Origin: Anisodus tanguticus | Taxonomy: Eukaryota; Streptophyta; Magnoliopsida; Solanales; Solanaceae | DNA: 64,000 bases | Reading direction: 5' to 3' | NCBI GenBank assembly: GCA_034509755.1 | Contig: CM067550.1 | Coordinates: forward strand, 15,183,001 to 15,247,000 | In this document: piece by piece, positions 21,513 through 33,095 of the stretch | How the letters are laid out: each line of letters starts with the position of its first letter | Position numbering within the stretch: position 1 is the stretch's first letter | Notes under the pieces: generated by a model | Databases searched by the model: none | Told to the model about the DNA's origin: nothing | Seen by the model: the letters and a program-made list of their open reading frames with translations, nothing else | Program-made: the position numbers and the translations under genes

Positions 21513-22777
21513 TGTTGGGAGTTTTTGCTCTATGGTACTTTATAAAGCAGTACGGGAAGTATATAACTATTACAAGTATTCGAAAGGATAGACAAAGATT
21601 CAATAGTTCAACTAGTAATCTGAAAATTACAAGATAACCACAAAACTGAAATTACAATTTTGTTGAAAACGAAAAAATGGAAAATGGTTTTGCTGAGTCG
21701 AGTGTAGCACTCTGTCCTTAAGACAATATTGCCCCGTATGTATCCTTTATACGTCCTGGACAATTTGTCTCCCAAGATAAAACAAAGAATGGAACCCTTG
21801 AGCAAAGGAAACTCAAGAGCTACGAAGTGAAGAATATTGAGTAACGAAATGATGCTTGGAAGTTGTAGGAAGAAGATTTTTTTCGGTTGTGTATTTTCGT
21901 GCATATCAAGTGTTCTCAACAATGGTGTAAGGGGGTGTTTATATAGGTGAAGGAGGGGCTGAAAAAGCGCTGAAAATCGCCTCCATAATAGCCAAATAAT
22001 GGCCATTATGGAGGTAGTAAAGTCACCAACATAAATGGGAGAAAGACCAATTGTTTTGGCCATTATAGGAGGAGTAATTCGGCCAAAATAAATGGCCGAA
22101 TTGAGTGCTTGGCATTTCTGTTTTTGACCGTCGAAATTTCGATTTTCTCGGAAACTTCGGGGACCAAACTCGTACATCTTGAAACTTCGGGGACCAAACG
22201 GCACATCTTGAAACTTCGGGGACCAAAGCGCACATCCGAAAGAATTCTCGGTCCAAAGCGTATATCCGAAACACGGGATCAAACGCGTACTTACGGCAAA
22301 GTTTTCGGCCCAAAAAGATAATATCGAGAAGACCCACGACCCACGACCCACGACCGTGACCGTGAACCCGAGAACCGGAACTCGGAACGGACGGGACGGG
22401 CGGGCGGCGCGCGTGTGGTCTTTCCTCGAACCGAAGCACATCTAGGTCCTCCCTCCTTTAAACACATGGGATACCCCTTGGGGTCCCAAACCCCAAACCA
22501 ATTTCGAATCTTATATACACAACAATTCTTTCTTCCTCTACCGATGAGGGAGAATTACACACAATACCACACTTTCCATGCTTCAAACACCTTACTTCGT
22601 GAACCAATATCTCTTTCATTTCTCAATGAAATTTGACGATTCTTGGCCCTACGGTTATCTACGTACTTAGTAGATCATGCATGTGTGAAGAACCGGATTC
22701 TCCAACATACGTTACACTAGTGTTTAAGCCGTTAAAGTTGGTCGGTCGCAACTCCCGCCAAAGGCAAATTTCCAACA
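21513..22777 (-). repeat. 3' LTR of Copia copy A
   Basis: 1265 bp. It contains about three roughly 30-bp tandem units starting 'gaaacttcggggaccaaa' (about 22151-22230) and lacks the heptamer expansion seen in its partner. Long reading frames across it are not conserved genes. Confidence 0.88.
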
Positions 22778-24700
22778 ATCCCCTCTTGAAAGAGATTTTG
22801 GCGCACTCACATGGTGTCTTTTCATTTCCGGCAATATTTCGGCGGACCGATGTTGCATAAGGAGAGGTAGCCTCGGCCTTGAACCTTCCATAGTTGAATA
22901 CCATCGGACTTACTTATCGCGCGGTGAACGTGATGTCTTGAACCGTCGGTGTTTAGTGTAAGCCAAGACAACGGTACCAACACAACAAATTCCCTTACTC
23001 TCTTCTTCGTAATGTTTTGTCCGTTTTGGCCATGGACAACGTCTTGGATTCTTAAGTGCGTTCAATTTGAGGCGGCCCGTCCTCGCACTTAAATAGGTGG
23101 TCTCCTACAAGGTATCCTGCTATACCCCACTTCACAAGTGTTAGGAACCATTAAAAGTTTCCCAAAGACCTAACCTCAACCGTTGAGGATCATTACGAGG
23201 TTTTGAAAACTTAACCTTTACCCATACCGCAGATAGCACTTAACGTCTATCGCGGGAACGGCTTTGGATTTGGTGTTTCTTTTCGAAATCACTATCCGAA
23301 GTGCTCATGCTTCGACCGAAGCGATCAACCGAACCTTTACAACTTAGTTTTCCCATTGAACCAAATTACCGGGATCTCCGGTTCGTAAGGTTGGGTTTCC
23401 TTTGTATTGGTTCGTATATTTTGGGTTTTAAGCCCATTCCCTAGACAGGCGAGAACACTTGATCTCCGGGTAGTCCCTTAGTTAGTAAATAAGGAAGTGA
23501 CACCCGTGATGATCAACTGCCATACGGTCTTATGTCTCCGACAGATATGTCCAGACGCCGTCATCCGTGTCCTTCCTAAAGCCGATCGGCTAGCCACGAG
23601 TGTATAGCTGCCGAAGGCACGGGTTTCTCCCAATAAGGGACGTCCTCTAATGAGTCGTGAAGTTACTCAACTTCTTTCATGCTTTGTATAAAGCGATAAA
23701 CTCCGATACCATCATGAATCGGTCGATGCAAGTTTGCTTAGAGGATTTTCCAAGAACCACCATACACATTTACTTGTGGCTTTGGTGTTCTTCGATCCGA
23801 TGTCCGGTTTGCATCCTTGTGTTCTCCCGAACCGCATTTGGACATCCGAATACAATAATCCGTAGATAAGCGAATAATTCGGATATCGTCATATCCGACT
23901 TAACGCCTTCTATTGATCATGTATTAAGATCATCGGTGAACCTTAGTTCAACTAATCGTTTGTTGGACGATACCGAGTCGGTTGTAGTGTGTACAATACA
24001 TTGAACTACACGTGACTCGAGCATATCGCTCCTTGTCTATGGGTGCACCATGATTCCAATCGGTTCTATGATTCATATCTATTGGTGGCTTCAACGAGAC
24101 CGTCAACTATCGACCGATCCGTTAGATGTCTTAGAAATCCAATTCCTAAGATGTCATCTCGTGATGCTCATATCTTTCATATCGAGACTTTGTTTCAATA
24201 TGATTTTCACTCTAAGACCGTTGGTTTTCCAACTGTTGGCTTTCTAACTTCGAGCCAATGTTTCGTGGTCGATTCATTGTTTGTTTTATACGAGACTTTC
24301 GGGACTAAAATGTTAACATTTCGGGGACCAAAATGAAAGTTCGGGAAGAAGCCCAACAGTTCAAAGCAAACCAATTCGATCCTCTTCTTCCAACTCTCTG
24401 GTTTGGAAGGTCGTTTCAACACCCATGCCATGTAGGATTACAATGGCCCCTGGATGTGAAGCTACTCACATGGGGAGCACTTTTTATAACCCAAAGGTTC
24501 TTTTCCGGAGGAAGATTAACTATTACACACGTATGGTTCTATATATGGAATCTATTTCTCCCTTTAGCTTCTTTCCAAAGCAACGCTTTTGGAGATAACA
24601 ATTATTTGTTAATTGTCCATGGTTCGTTCTCAACCATACAAGCTAGAAGGACCGGAACAAGTCTTTGTCCCCTCTTTGCTCCGTCTTGGTTCAACATCTA
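22778..24700 (-). pseudogene. Copy A interior: RT scrap and degenerate 3' part
   Basis: At about 24350-24520 the minus strand shows Copia RT-like scraps around the position where copy B reads MDVETAFPTGELEEE. Further left no domain can be read reliably. The block 'tttcggggaccaaaatgaaa' near 24314-24339 is shared in style with the LTR tandem units. Confidence 0.5.
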
Positions 24701-24943
24701 GAATCCCCGAGTTACGAGATCCGGAATATTAAGTTCCGGATAGACAAGCAACTTTCGAGTCATGAAGATACGGAACGTCTAGTTCGGACGTCGAGCCCTC
24801 GCGGGTTCTTGTTAACCTTGAGCAATTACTCCTTTTTCCTTTTCCAAGGAAAGTTATCTCCAAAGAATTCGACATTCTTTGACGCGAAGAGGCGATGAAC
24901 ACTACCGTTATTTGCGGATCCGGTGAATATGCAATCTACAGTC

Positions 24944-25315
24944 TTAGGTATGAAACCACCCCACATCACAACATTTGTATGTGAGATCCTTTCCATGTAT
25001 CACACGGAGGGTTACCCTTATCCTTATGCGGAGTTCTATTGAGAATCGCATTAGCGGTAAGGATCGACGTGCCCCACATAATTTGGGCGTACGGCTTAGC
25101 GCTTGGCTAACACCGTTAGGCGAGGTGAGAAATGAGCGATCGTTTAATAAACGATGCTTCACTTTCTCCCCCTCTATCACTACGAATTTCTCAATCCGTA
25201 GGCTTAGTTGATTTTCAACTTCTGTTTTGTAGCGCTTATCCGCTTCAACAACTTCATCTTTGCTTTTCAATAAACAAAGGATACAATACGTTGTACCATT
25301 ATCAATAAAGGTCAT
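24944..25315 (-). pseudogene. Copy A integrase scrap
   Basis: 123-codon minus-strand frame starting MTFIDNGTTYCILCLLKSKD and continuing YKTEVENQLSLRIEKF. This is like the Copia integrase core (TFIDD-type strand, KSKDEV, EVENQLG). The downstream DNGGEY region is lost. Confidence 0.65.
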
Positions 25316-25972
25316 AACGTACTTGTCTCCCCCCTCTATTTTGTATAAACTTCAAATCACCCAAGTAGGTATGACTAAGTTCTACAGGAGCAGTGCTTCT
25401 TTCGCTATTCCCTTGACGGAATTTGGAAAGGTGATTTTGCCTCTTCATCTACCTCGCATTTATTTGAGGATTTATGTCGAAGAAGGCAACAATCTCAACA
25501 TCGTTAGCTTTTGAATGACTTACTATTTAACATGTCTTAATCTATGATGGCATAGACGCACGGATTACAAATATATCATTCATTTGGCTACAGATATACT
25601 GTACCATTCTTAGTTATCACAGACCTGTTGGACTAGTCTCAAACCAGGTTTGACCAACAACGTCCCTTAACCAAGTTTGGAATATGTATCACCTCATCTT
25701 AGAGTGATCACAATCCATGAAGTCCTATTGAGGACAACCTCTCCAACCCCTTCTACTTTAGAGGTGGCGTTGCTTCACATGAACAACCTCTTGCCCGTGG
25801 TTAGGGCGTAACCGGATCATATGTGATCTAGATACTACGGCCTACTCCAGTTGCTTTGGCAGACTGAGTGTCCAATTTCTTTACTGCCTTTCTTTAGGCC
25901 TTCAGATCATTCAGGACCTGGAAACTCTGGCCCACCTTACTAGGTGTCCATTGCTTTTCCTATGAAATGAGT

Positions 25973-26170
25973 TTTGGCCCCACTCCAGTCGCCCGGAGGC
26001 TTTATATGACTGAGTGTCCAATATCATCATATCAAAGAAATTTTGGCCCACTCCAGTCACCCGGAGGCTTTGTATGACTGAGTGTCAAATATCATCCTAT
26101 CAAAGGAATTTTGGCCCACTCCAGTCGCCCGGAGGCTTTTTTATGACTGAGTGTCCAATATCATCCTATG
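25973..26170. repeat. About 68-bp tandem repeat, three units
   Basis: Units begin 'ggcccactccagtc' and carry 'cccggaggcttt' and 'atgactgagtgtc' at period about 68 (starts near 25981, 26049 and 26117). Copy B has only two units (about 42097 and 42164). More diverged 'gactgagtgtcc' echoes occur at about 25862 and 26617. Confidence 0.8.
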
Positions 26171-26646
26171 AAGGATCTTCTGCCAAATAGTATGACAGGC
26201 TCGACGTCTTTAGCTTTTAGTCTTCTTCCGTTATGATTGGTGCCCAGATAATTCTTGGCGCTTACTTAAGAGTGGTAAGAGTTTTCGCACAGTTAGTGGA
26301 TCTTTCTCCATCATATGTGCGAACATACTTTACACACTTTAGTAATTACACTTAAAAGAACGGATCTTCTTAAGTCGTTTACAAAATCCAATCTTTAAAC
26401 GGAAAAGAAGATGAGATTAAACTTCTGATTTGTTAAAGCATAAGGAATATAAATTATTTTCATATTCCTCCTTACTTTAATCCATTTTTAATCAGACATA
26501 ATTTAATCTTTATTCTTGACAAGTAAGAAAAACTACTTATCATTTAACCCTTATTCTTGACAAGTGAGAAAAATACTTATCCCAATTTCGGATTCTGGCT
26601 CACTTCAGTCACTTCATCAGACTGAGTGTCCATTTCCTTCTCACCA

Positions 26647-26875
26647 TTATTCGGATCTTTTGTCTGGGACAAGATATAGGCCTTCTGCTACAAGATAGAA
26701 TAACATCTTCACTCTTCTCCTCTTGTCCCAGTTGACATCCTCAGGCTCTCGAGAGCGCTTGTTTCCACCAGTCTTGGTAGCGGTGACACCATGAACACGT
26801 TCATCATCATCACTCTCTTCTACCAGAAAACCATTTCCATATCCAGATTTGGTCACACAACTTTTGACCGACATC
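26647..26875 (-). pseudogene. Copy A 5' ORF (conserved Arg/Lys-rich peptide)
   Basis: Minus-strand ATG at about 26873 starts MSVKSCVTKSGYGNGFLVEE and continues SDDDERVHGVTATKTGGNKR and KRSREPEDVNWDKRRR, then ends about 75 codons in. Copy B keeps the same frame (MSVKSCVIKSGYGNGLLVEE). It follows the 5' LTR directly, where gag would start. I do not recognise a domain; it could be a gag remnant. Conservation between copies suggests recent amplification rather than proven function. Confidence 0.5.
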
Positions 26876-26918
26876 TTTCGAACACTAATAGTAATACTAT
26901 ACAAATATTGTCTTAAGT

Positions 26919-28324
26919 TGTTGGGAGTTTTTGCTCTATGGTACTTTATAAAGCAGTACGGGAAGTATATAACTATTACAAGTATTCGAAAGGATAGACA
27001 AAGATTCAATAGTTCAACTAGTAATCGAAAATTACAAGATAACCACAAAACTGAAATTACAATTTTGTTGAAAACGAAAAAATGGAAAATGGTTTTGTTG
27101 AGTCGAGTGTAGCACTCTGTCCTTAAGACAATATTGCCCAGTATGTATCCTTTATACGTCCTGGACAATTTGTCTCCCAAGATAAAACAGCAATGGAACC
27201 CTTGAGCAAAGGAAACTCAAGAGCTACCGTGAAGAATATTGAGTAACGAAATGATGCTTGGAAGTTGTAGGAAGAAGATTTTTTCGGTTGTGTATTTTCG
27301 TGCATATCAAGTGTTCTCAACAATGGTGTAAGGGGGTGTTTATATAGGTGAAGGAGGGGCTGAAAAACTGCTGAAAATCGCCTCCATAATAGCCAAATAA
27401 TGGCCATTATGGAAGTAGTAAAGTCACCAACATAAATGGGAGAAAGACCAACTGTTTTGGCCATTATAGGAGGAGTAATTCAGCCAAAATAAATGGTGAA
27501 TTGAGTGCTTGGCATTTCGTTTTTGACCGTCGAAATTCTCGATTTTCCGGAAACTTCGGGGACCAAACTCGTACATCTTGAAACTTCGGGGACCAAAGCG
27601 CACATCTTGAAACTTCGGGACCAAGCGCACATCCGAAAGAATTCGGTCCAAACCGTATATCCGAAACACGGGATCAAGCGTACTTCGGCAAAGTTTTCGG
27701 CCCAAAAAGATAATATCGAGAAGACCCACGGCCCACGACCCACGCCCCACGCCCACGGCCCCACAGCCCACAGCCCACGACCCGTGACCCGTGACCGTGA
27801 CCCGTGACCCGTGACCCGTGACCCGTGACCCGTGACCCGTGACCCGTGACCCGTGACCCGTGACCCGTGAACCCGTGAACCCGTGAACCCGTGAACCCGT
27901 GAACCCGTGAACCCGAGAACCCGGAACTCGGAACCGGACGGGACGGGCGGGCGGCGCGCGTGTGGTCTTTCCTCGAACCGAAGCACATCTAGGTCCTCCC
28001 TCCTTTAAACACATGGGATACCCCTTGGGGTCCCAAACCCCAAACCAATTTCGAATCTTATATACACAACAATTCTTTCTTCCTCTACCGATGAGGGAGA
28101 ATTACACACAATACCACACTTTCCATGCTTCAAACACCTTACTTCGTGAACCAATATCTCTTTCATTTCTCAATGAAATTTGACGATTCTTGGCCCTACG
28201 GTTATCTACGTACTTAGTAGATCATGCATGTGTGAAGAACCGGATTCTCCAACATACGTTACACTAGTGTTTAAGCCGTTAAAGTTGGTCGGTCGCAACT
28301 CCCGCCAAAGGCAAATTTCCAACA
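26919..28324 (-). repeat. 5' LTR of Copia copy A, with minisatellite expansion
   Basis: 1406 bp. TATA box on the minus strand at about 27339-27346. It carries a run of roughly ten CCCGTGA heptamers followed by about six ACCCGTGA octamers (27775-27915) that the partner LTR lacks; this explains most of the 141-bp length difference. Confidence 0.9.
27775..27915. repeat. CCCGTGA/ACCCGTGA minisatellite inside LTR
   Basis: Tandem heptamers then octamers, GC-rich. On the minus strand this translates as repeated VTGHGSR/VHGFTGSR, which is an artefact and not a protein. Confidence 0.9.
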
Positions 28325-28329
28325 AAATA

Positions 28330-29055
28330 TTTAACATAATCTGTATTTAAAATATACTTTAAAAGGAATAAAAAGAAAAAGAAAAAAATATTGGGATAGA
28401 GTTTGGGTGGTTATTTTTTATCAATCATGGCTAGATTATCAAACTCCAATCGTTTTATCCTCCTTTTAAGCTATGGTCTGACATGTAAGAAAGCTTATTC
28501 TTTGCCTACCTTTCTTGATGATTTTTGTTCTTCCAACTTTATTTTAGTAAAAATGGTCAAATTTACCCTCCAACTATGCTTTATAGTTTAACATTGCCTT
28601 CCGTCAAACTTTGCGATCAAATTTACCCTTCCCATTATCGTCTTATTCCAATTTTGATCCTTGTGTTATTTTCCTAAGCACATCAGATCTTCAATTAGTC
28701 TAAATGTATAATTTTGCTCCTTTAAGCTAACGGATTTTAAAAATTTAACAGAATCTATATTTAAAAAATATACTTTAAAAGGAATAAAAAGAAAAAGAAA
28801 AAAAAATACTGGGATCGAGTTTGGGTGACTATTTTTTTATCACTCTTGGCTGGATTATCAAACTCCAATCGTTTTATCCTCCTTTTAAGCGATGATCTGA
28901 CGTGTAAGAAAGCTTATTCTTTGCTTACTTTTCTTGCTGATTTTTGTTCTTCCAACTTTATTTTAGGGAAAGGGTCAAATTTGCTCTCTAATTATATTTT
29001 ATACTTTAATATTGCCTTCTGTCAAACTTTGAGATCTAATTTACCCTTCCCGTTA
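28330..29055. repeat. Tandem duplication of about 400 bp including a Pack-MULE TIR
   Basis: A unit running from 'cgtcttattccaattttgat' through 'tccaatcgttttatcctcct' and 'ttccaactttatttta' to 'aatttacccttccc' occurs twice. Unit 1 is 21403-21512 plus 28330-28636 (split by Copia copy A) and unit 2 is 28637-29055. Both copies carry the same CTTTATTTTA plus TIR junction, so the duplication followed the Pack-MULE insertion and preceded the Copia insertion. Confidence 0.7.
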
Positions 29056-30338
29056 GTAAACTTATTAAATTTACCATCAGCCGGATGAATTTCTAACTTG
29101 GACTCCACGTAGGCTCTCACACAAATCTTTTAACTCATAATCCGTACCCGTACTCATTACCACATTCTTTAAATAGTTTCAACTTGTTAGCCTCACTGTT
29201 TCTTCTCCTCCAGCGGATCTCTGACATTTTTGGCGAGCTCCGACGAGTTCCCATGTCGGAGCTCCGGCGAACTCCACCATTGTACATCCAATTCACCACT
29301 AACACCTCCACTTCATCTCCCTCTCATCCCTCTCTGTTTTCTGCCAGTTGCCTCCATCGGATTTGACCACAGAACGATCCGTAATGACGAGTTCCTATGT
29401 CGGGCCAGGATTTTATGGGCGAGCTTGTTAATGATGGAGTGATAGGTTTCGTAACTATTCCACATTCTTCGTACTGAATTTTCTCAGTTGGGATTCAAAT
29501 TACAATTGAAACATTAAATCTTTAGCCATGTATGATCCTAACATATCTAAACCCAGTAGAGGTCGTACAAATTTTTCTTCCATGTATTTGTGCTACTATT
29601 TTCCTCATCTTTATCATTGCAACCATTGTTGTCGCTTACTTCTTCCTCTTTAAACCCAAATCTCATAAAACCGTTGTCGAAGCCGTGCCATTGTTGTCGC
29701 TTACTTCTTCATCTTCAAACCTAAATCTCCTAAAATCGTCGTCGAAGCCGTTCGGTTCCCAACTTTCTTCATTACGAACGACACCGTTAACTTCACCTTC
29801 TTCTGGTACGTCTCCGTTACAAATCCAAATTGCGATGAGTTCACTTATTACAACAACTCGCTTCAGCTCAGTTACTCTGGTGAGTCGGTGGGTCTTGTGT
29901 TTATTCCCACCGGGAAGATCGACGTTGGTAAGACACACCATATGTCAACAAAAATTGATGTACAGTGTTACCCACTTCTGGCTAAGTTGAAAGCTGATGT
30001 CTCCGCCGGGGTGATTCTGACAGCGGCAACGGCAAACGACGGATGTGGTGGGGTTGGAGGCCCCCCCACAATGGAGGTGGAAACAAGGATGAAGAGTGTT
30101 TACACATAGAGTGGATAATGGGTGATAATTCAAGTCAGTAGTGGTAATGTTTTAGGCGTCCATGTGGGAGCCTAAATGGCGTCTACGTGGATCCGGCGTG
30201 TAGTCCAAGTCAGAAATCCATCTGGATGAGGGCAAATGCTAACGGGAAGGGTAAATTTGATCCCAAAGTTTGACGGAGGCAATGTTAAACTATAAAGCAT
30301 AGTTGGAGGGTAAATTTGACCCTTTCCCCTTTATTTTA
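28956..30338. mobile_element. Pack-MULE-like element carrying a LEA_2 gene fragment, TSD CTTTATTTTA
   Basis: The perfect 10-bp direct repeat CTTTATTTTA at 28956-28965 and 30329-30338 brackets an element (28966-30328) with TIRs of roughly 170 bp. The left starts 'gggaaagggtcaaattt'; the right ends 'gtaaatttgaccctttccc'. Long TIRs, a 10-bp TSD, no transposase and a host-gene fragment inside are the definition of a Pack-MULE. The right TIR is better preserved relative to the upstream duplicated TIR at 28547 than the left one is. Confidence 0.8.
29573..30108 (+). pseudogene. Captured LEA_2 / NDR1-HIN1-like (NHL) gene fragment
   Basis: Plus-strand reading: a hydrophobic segment CATIFLIFIIATIVVAYFFL followed by FKPKS, then (after a 61-bp tandem duplication at about 29630-29752 and a frame change) AVRFPTFFITNDTVNFTFFW, YVSVTNPNCDEFTYYNNSLQ and GLVFIPTGKIDVGKTHHMST, then LKADVSAGVILTAATAND. 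One transmembrane segment followed by a beta-sandwich LEA_2 domain is the NHL/LEA_2 pattern (plasma-membrane, stress-related). The duplication and shift break the frame and the 3' end is replaced by transposon sequence, so it is not a working gene. Confidence 0.72.
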
Positions 30339-30348
30339 TTCAAATGTG

Positions 30349-31471
30349 AAAAGATTTTGGGAAAAGGGTTAAATATACTCCTCTACTTTAGTTCAGTAGT
30401 CAACTTTACCCTCGTTAGCGAAAGTAGTTAAATATACCCCATTTCCGTTACAAGTTGAGGCAAAATATACCGCTACAATTAGCAAAGTATTCAAAAATAC
30501 CATTTTTTTTAAAAAAATATTATGAAAAAAGAAAATTTTTTAATTAAAAAATCTGGATTTTTTTAAATCTAGAAAACTGTAATGTATTTTTTAAAAAAAT
30601 AAAGTATCCAAAAAATATATTTTTTTAAATCTGGATTAATTTTAAAAATAAATCTGACAAAACCGATTAAAAAAAAACATTCCAGATTTTTTAATAAAAA
30701 ATTCAATTTTCCAAAATATTCTTTTTTAAAAAATGACTTTTATAAAATCAAGAAAATTTCATATTTTTTATAAAAGTCATTTTTCCATATTTATTTTAAT
30801 TAAAAAATCATTTTTTCAGATTGTTTTTAAAAGAATTGTCACACAAACACCACATACAATAAAGTTAAATGTTATATAGAATAAGTTAAATACCTATATA
30901 ATATGTTAAAAATGAGGCGTATTAGTGTGTATTTTTCTATATAATATGTGTATAATTTGGGTGACAAGTAGTATTTAACTTATTCTATTTGGTGCCTACG
31001 TGACAATCTTTTTAAAAACAATTTGGAAAAATTATTTTTCTAATTAAAACAAATCTGAAAAAAATTACTTTTATTAAAAATATGAAATTTTCTTGATTTT
31101 ATAAAGCTCATTTAAAAAATATATAGTTTTTAGAAAATTATTTTTTTTAATTTAAAAATCTGGAGAATATTTTTTAAAATCAATTTTTTCAGATTTGTTT
31201 TTAAAATTAATTAAGATTAAAAAAAAGATTTTTCGGACACTTTATTTTTTTAAAAATACTTTAGAGTTTTGTAGATTAAAAAAATTCAATTTTCAAGAAT
31301 ATTTCTTTTTTTAAAATGATATTTTTGAATACTTTGTTAACGGTAAGGGTATATTTAGCTCAACTTATAACGGAAGAGGTATATTTTTTTACTACTTTGG
31401 CTAACAGAGGATAAAAATGACTAATAAACTAAAATAGATGGGTATATTCTACCCTTTTCCCAAAAATTTAT
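30349..31471. mobile_element. AT-rich fold-back (Mutator-like) element
   Basis: Ends 'gggaaaagggttaaatatac' (30359) and 'tatattctacccttttccc' (to 31461) are inverted repeats. Matching inner blocks ('caagttgaggcaaaatatac' against 'tatatttagctcaacttata', then long A/T-rich arms) make almost the whole 1.1 kb a giant imperfect hairpin around a loop at about 30845-30985. Candidate TSD AAAAGATTTT/AAAAATTTAT is imperfect. No ORF. Confidence 0.65.
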
Positions 31472-31800
31472 TAGGTAAAATATTGAAAGCAAGAGTAAAA
31501 TTTCTATCTTCATTTCTCACTTCATGCTTCAAAGTTCCAAGTAAGAGGATAAGAGAGATGAAGACACACGTATCCTGGGTTTATCCTTCTCAATTTCAGC
31601 CATAGTGGCGATGGAATGGCTGAAGAAAATTAATTTGGGTCTTGCCTTTTGTTTTCTTCTTCTTTATTTTTAGTTCTTTATATATACATATTTAGATTAA
31701 CTGAAGGTCTAATATATTTAGACAAATTAACACAAGGATCAAAATTAAAATAAGACGATAACTCTAGAATCAAAAACGTCATTTGCCTTATTATTTGCTT

Positions 31801-33031
31801 AGGGTAATTTTTTCCCTTAATGAGGTGAGACTTGAGGAGATTAATTTTTATACGTAGGTGTTGGGTGGTTCATGATTGAGAGTTGTTGGAGGGAGCAGTG
31901 GGTGTCTCATTTGTCTTCTATTCAAATAGGAGTAATATTGCAGCTTTTTTCAATTGGGAGTAATTCGTTGACGAATATTTTATTTACTGCTTGTTTGGCC
32001 AATTTTTCAAATTATTTTATTTCAATTTTTTTTATGAGAAGTATTTTTTGAATATTTTTTTTCAAAAAGTGATAATATGTGTTTGACTATTCATTAAAAA
32101 AAATACTTTTACAAATATTTAAGTTAACAATTTGTGTTTGCCCAGGTTCTAGATGTGTTTATGGGGATATATATATTTTCCAGCGTCTTACAATCATTTT
32201 TTATCCAAAAAAGCTTGGTCAAACACATTAACTTTAAAAAATAAATATTTTTAGCTTTCTAAAAACTTAGCCAAACAAGCTATAAGATTGTAATAATGAG
32301 TTCAAAAGCCATTATTTTTAATTGAGATACTTTACTCTCCCTTTTATTTTGTAAAAAACTCTGATAAATGTTTGATTTTCCGGCAAAATACTACTCTCTT
32401 TTTTTGAAGAAAGATAAACAGATTTAAAAAATGAGATTTGCCATCTCAATTCTGACATCGATCTTGTATTTTTTTTTACTACTAATAGTTAGAAGTTGAT
32501 AAAAGTGCTAAAATTACTTAGAATTTATTTTACAATAATTTTTTGTAAAAAACATTCATGAAAGAAGTCGTATTTGTTTCCGATCCCAAAATATCTGCAG
32601 ACTATTGAAAAGGAAAAAAAATATCTAAAGCATATATGACATGTCTCCTAATCACGTGTCGTGTCACCTCTCACATAGAATTTACTATGTACGCTAGCTT
32701 TTGACTATAGATTTTAAAACAAATTTTAGAAATATCTTCAAAAAATTTCAAGTTCCAAAAATTAGATCAGATCAATTTTTGAATTATGAAAACTTTCACA
32801 CACAAAAGTTTTAATTTTTTTTAAAATAAAATATATATTCAAATACAATTTCAAATTTTAAAAATCACAACTTCAAAAGCTACCGGTATCGTTATTACGA
32901 TATCCCTACACCCATTCCTCAAATTTCCATACATTTCAAAATTTAAAAATTCCCCCTAAAAACAAAAACATTTCCACCACCGTTACACTTAACATCAAAA
33001 AGAAAACCTCCGTTTAGTAGCTTCTCCCCAA
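31801..33031. other. Beta-tubulin upstream region
   Basis: Highly AT-rich, no coding exon or intact repeat recognised. It contains the distal promoter of the tubulin gene; 32881-33000 is C/A-rich leading into the TATA box. Confidence 0.4.
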
Positions 33032-33046
33032 TATATATATATATAG
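33032..33046 (+). promoter_or_regulatory. TATA box of beta-tubulin
   Basis: (TA)n run ending TATATAGAG about 50-60 bp before the ATG at 33096, followed by a C/T-rich leader. Confidence 0.6.
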
Positions 33047-33095
33047 AGTCCCTTCATCTCTTCCCCATTTCCCAAACCCAAACCCTAAATTCAAA

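Larger units (their letters stand above)
21508..28329 (-). mobile_element. Decayed Copia-family LTR element, copy A, TSD AAATA
   Basis: Element 21513-28324 with 5-bp duplications AAATA (21508-21512 and 28325-28329). LTRs 21513-22777 and 26919-28324 begin TGTTGG and end CCAACA. Polarity is minus: a TATA box (TATATAAACACC) lies in the LTR on that strand, and a PPT (AAGAGGGGAT) directly precedes the left LTR. No standard tRNA PBS is visible next to the right LTR. The 4.1-kb interior has only scraps of pol (integrase and RT) with stops and shifts, so it is non-autonomous. A sister copy lies at 37577-44330. Confidence 0.9.
21367..31800. mobile_element. Outer Mutator-like TIR pair holding a nest of transposons
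   Basis: Left arm 21377-21480 ('ggcaaatgacgtttttggtc', 'ttatcgtcttattccaattt') is the inverted counterpart of 31685-31790 ('aaaattaaaataagacgata', 'caaaaacgtcatttgcc'). Flanking TTATTTGCTT occurs at 21367-21376 and 31791-31800, a perfect 10-bp direct repeat. The termini differ by one or two bases next to the TSD, so the exact ends are approximate. Inside lie a Copia insertion, a local duplication, a Pack-MULE-like element and a fold-back element. No transposase is visible. Confidence 0.65.

Noticed and set aside
21608..22441. 277-codon minus-strand frame
   Set aside because: Lies wholly within an LTR, shows no domain, and is broken in the partner LTR.
25973..26170. Regularly spaced repeats as a CRISPR-like array
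   Set aside because: Eukaryotic, head-to-tail tandem units of about 68 bp without unique spacers, inside a retrotransposon.
27424..28014. Long minus-strand frames rich in VTGHGSR and VHGFTGSR
   Set aside because: They are translations of the CCCGTGA minisatellite in an LTR and are open in several frames at once.
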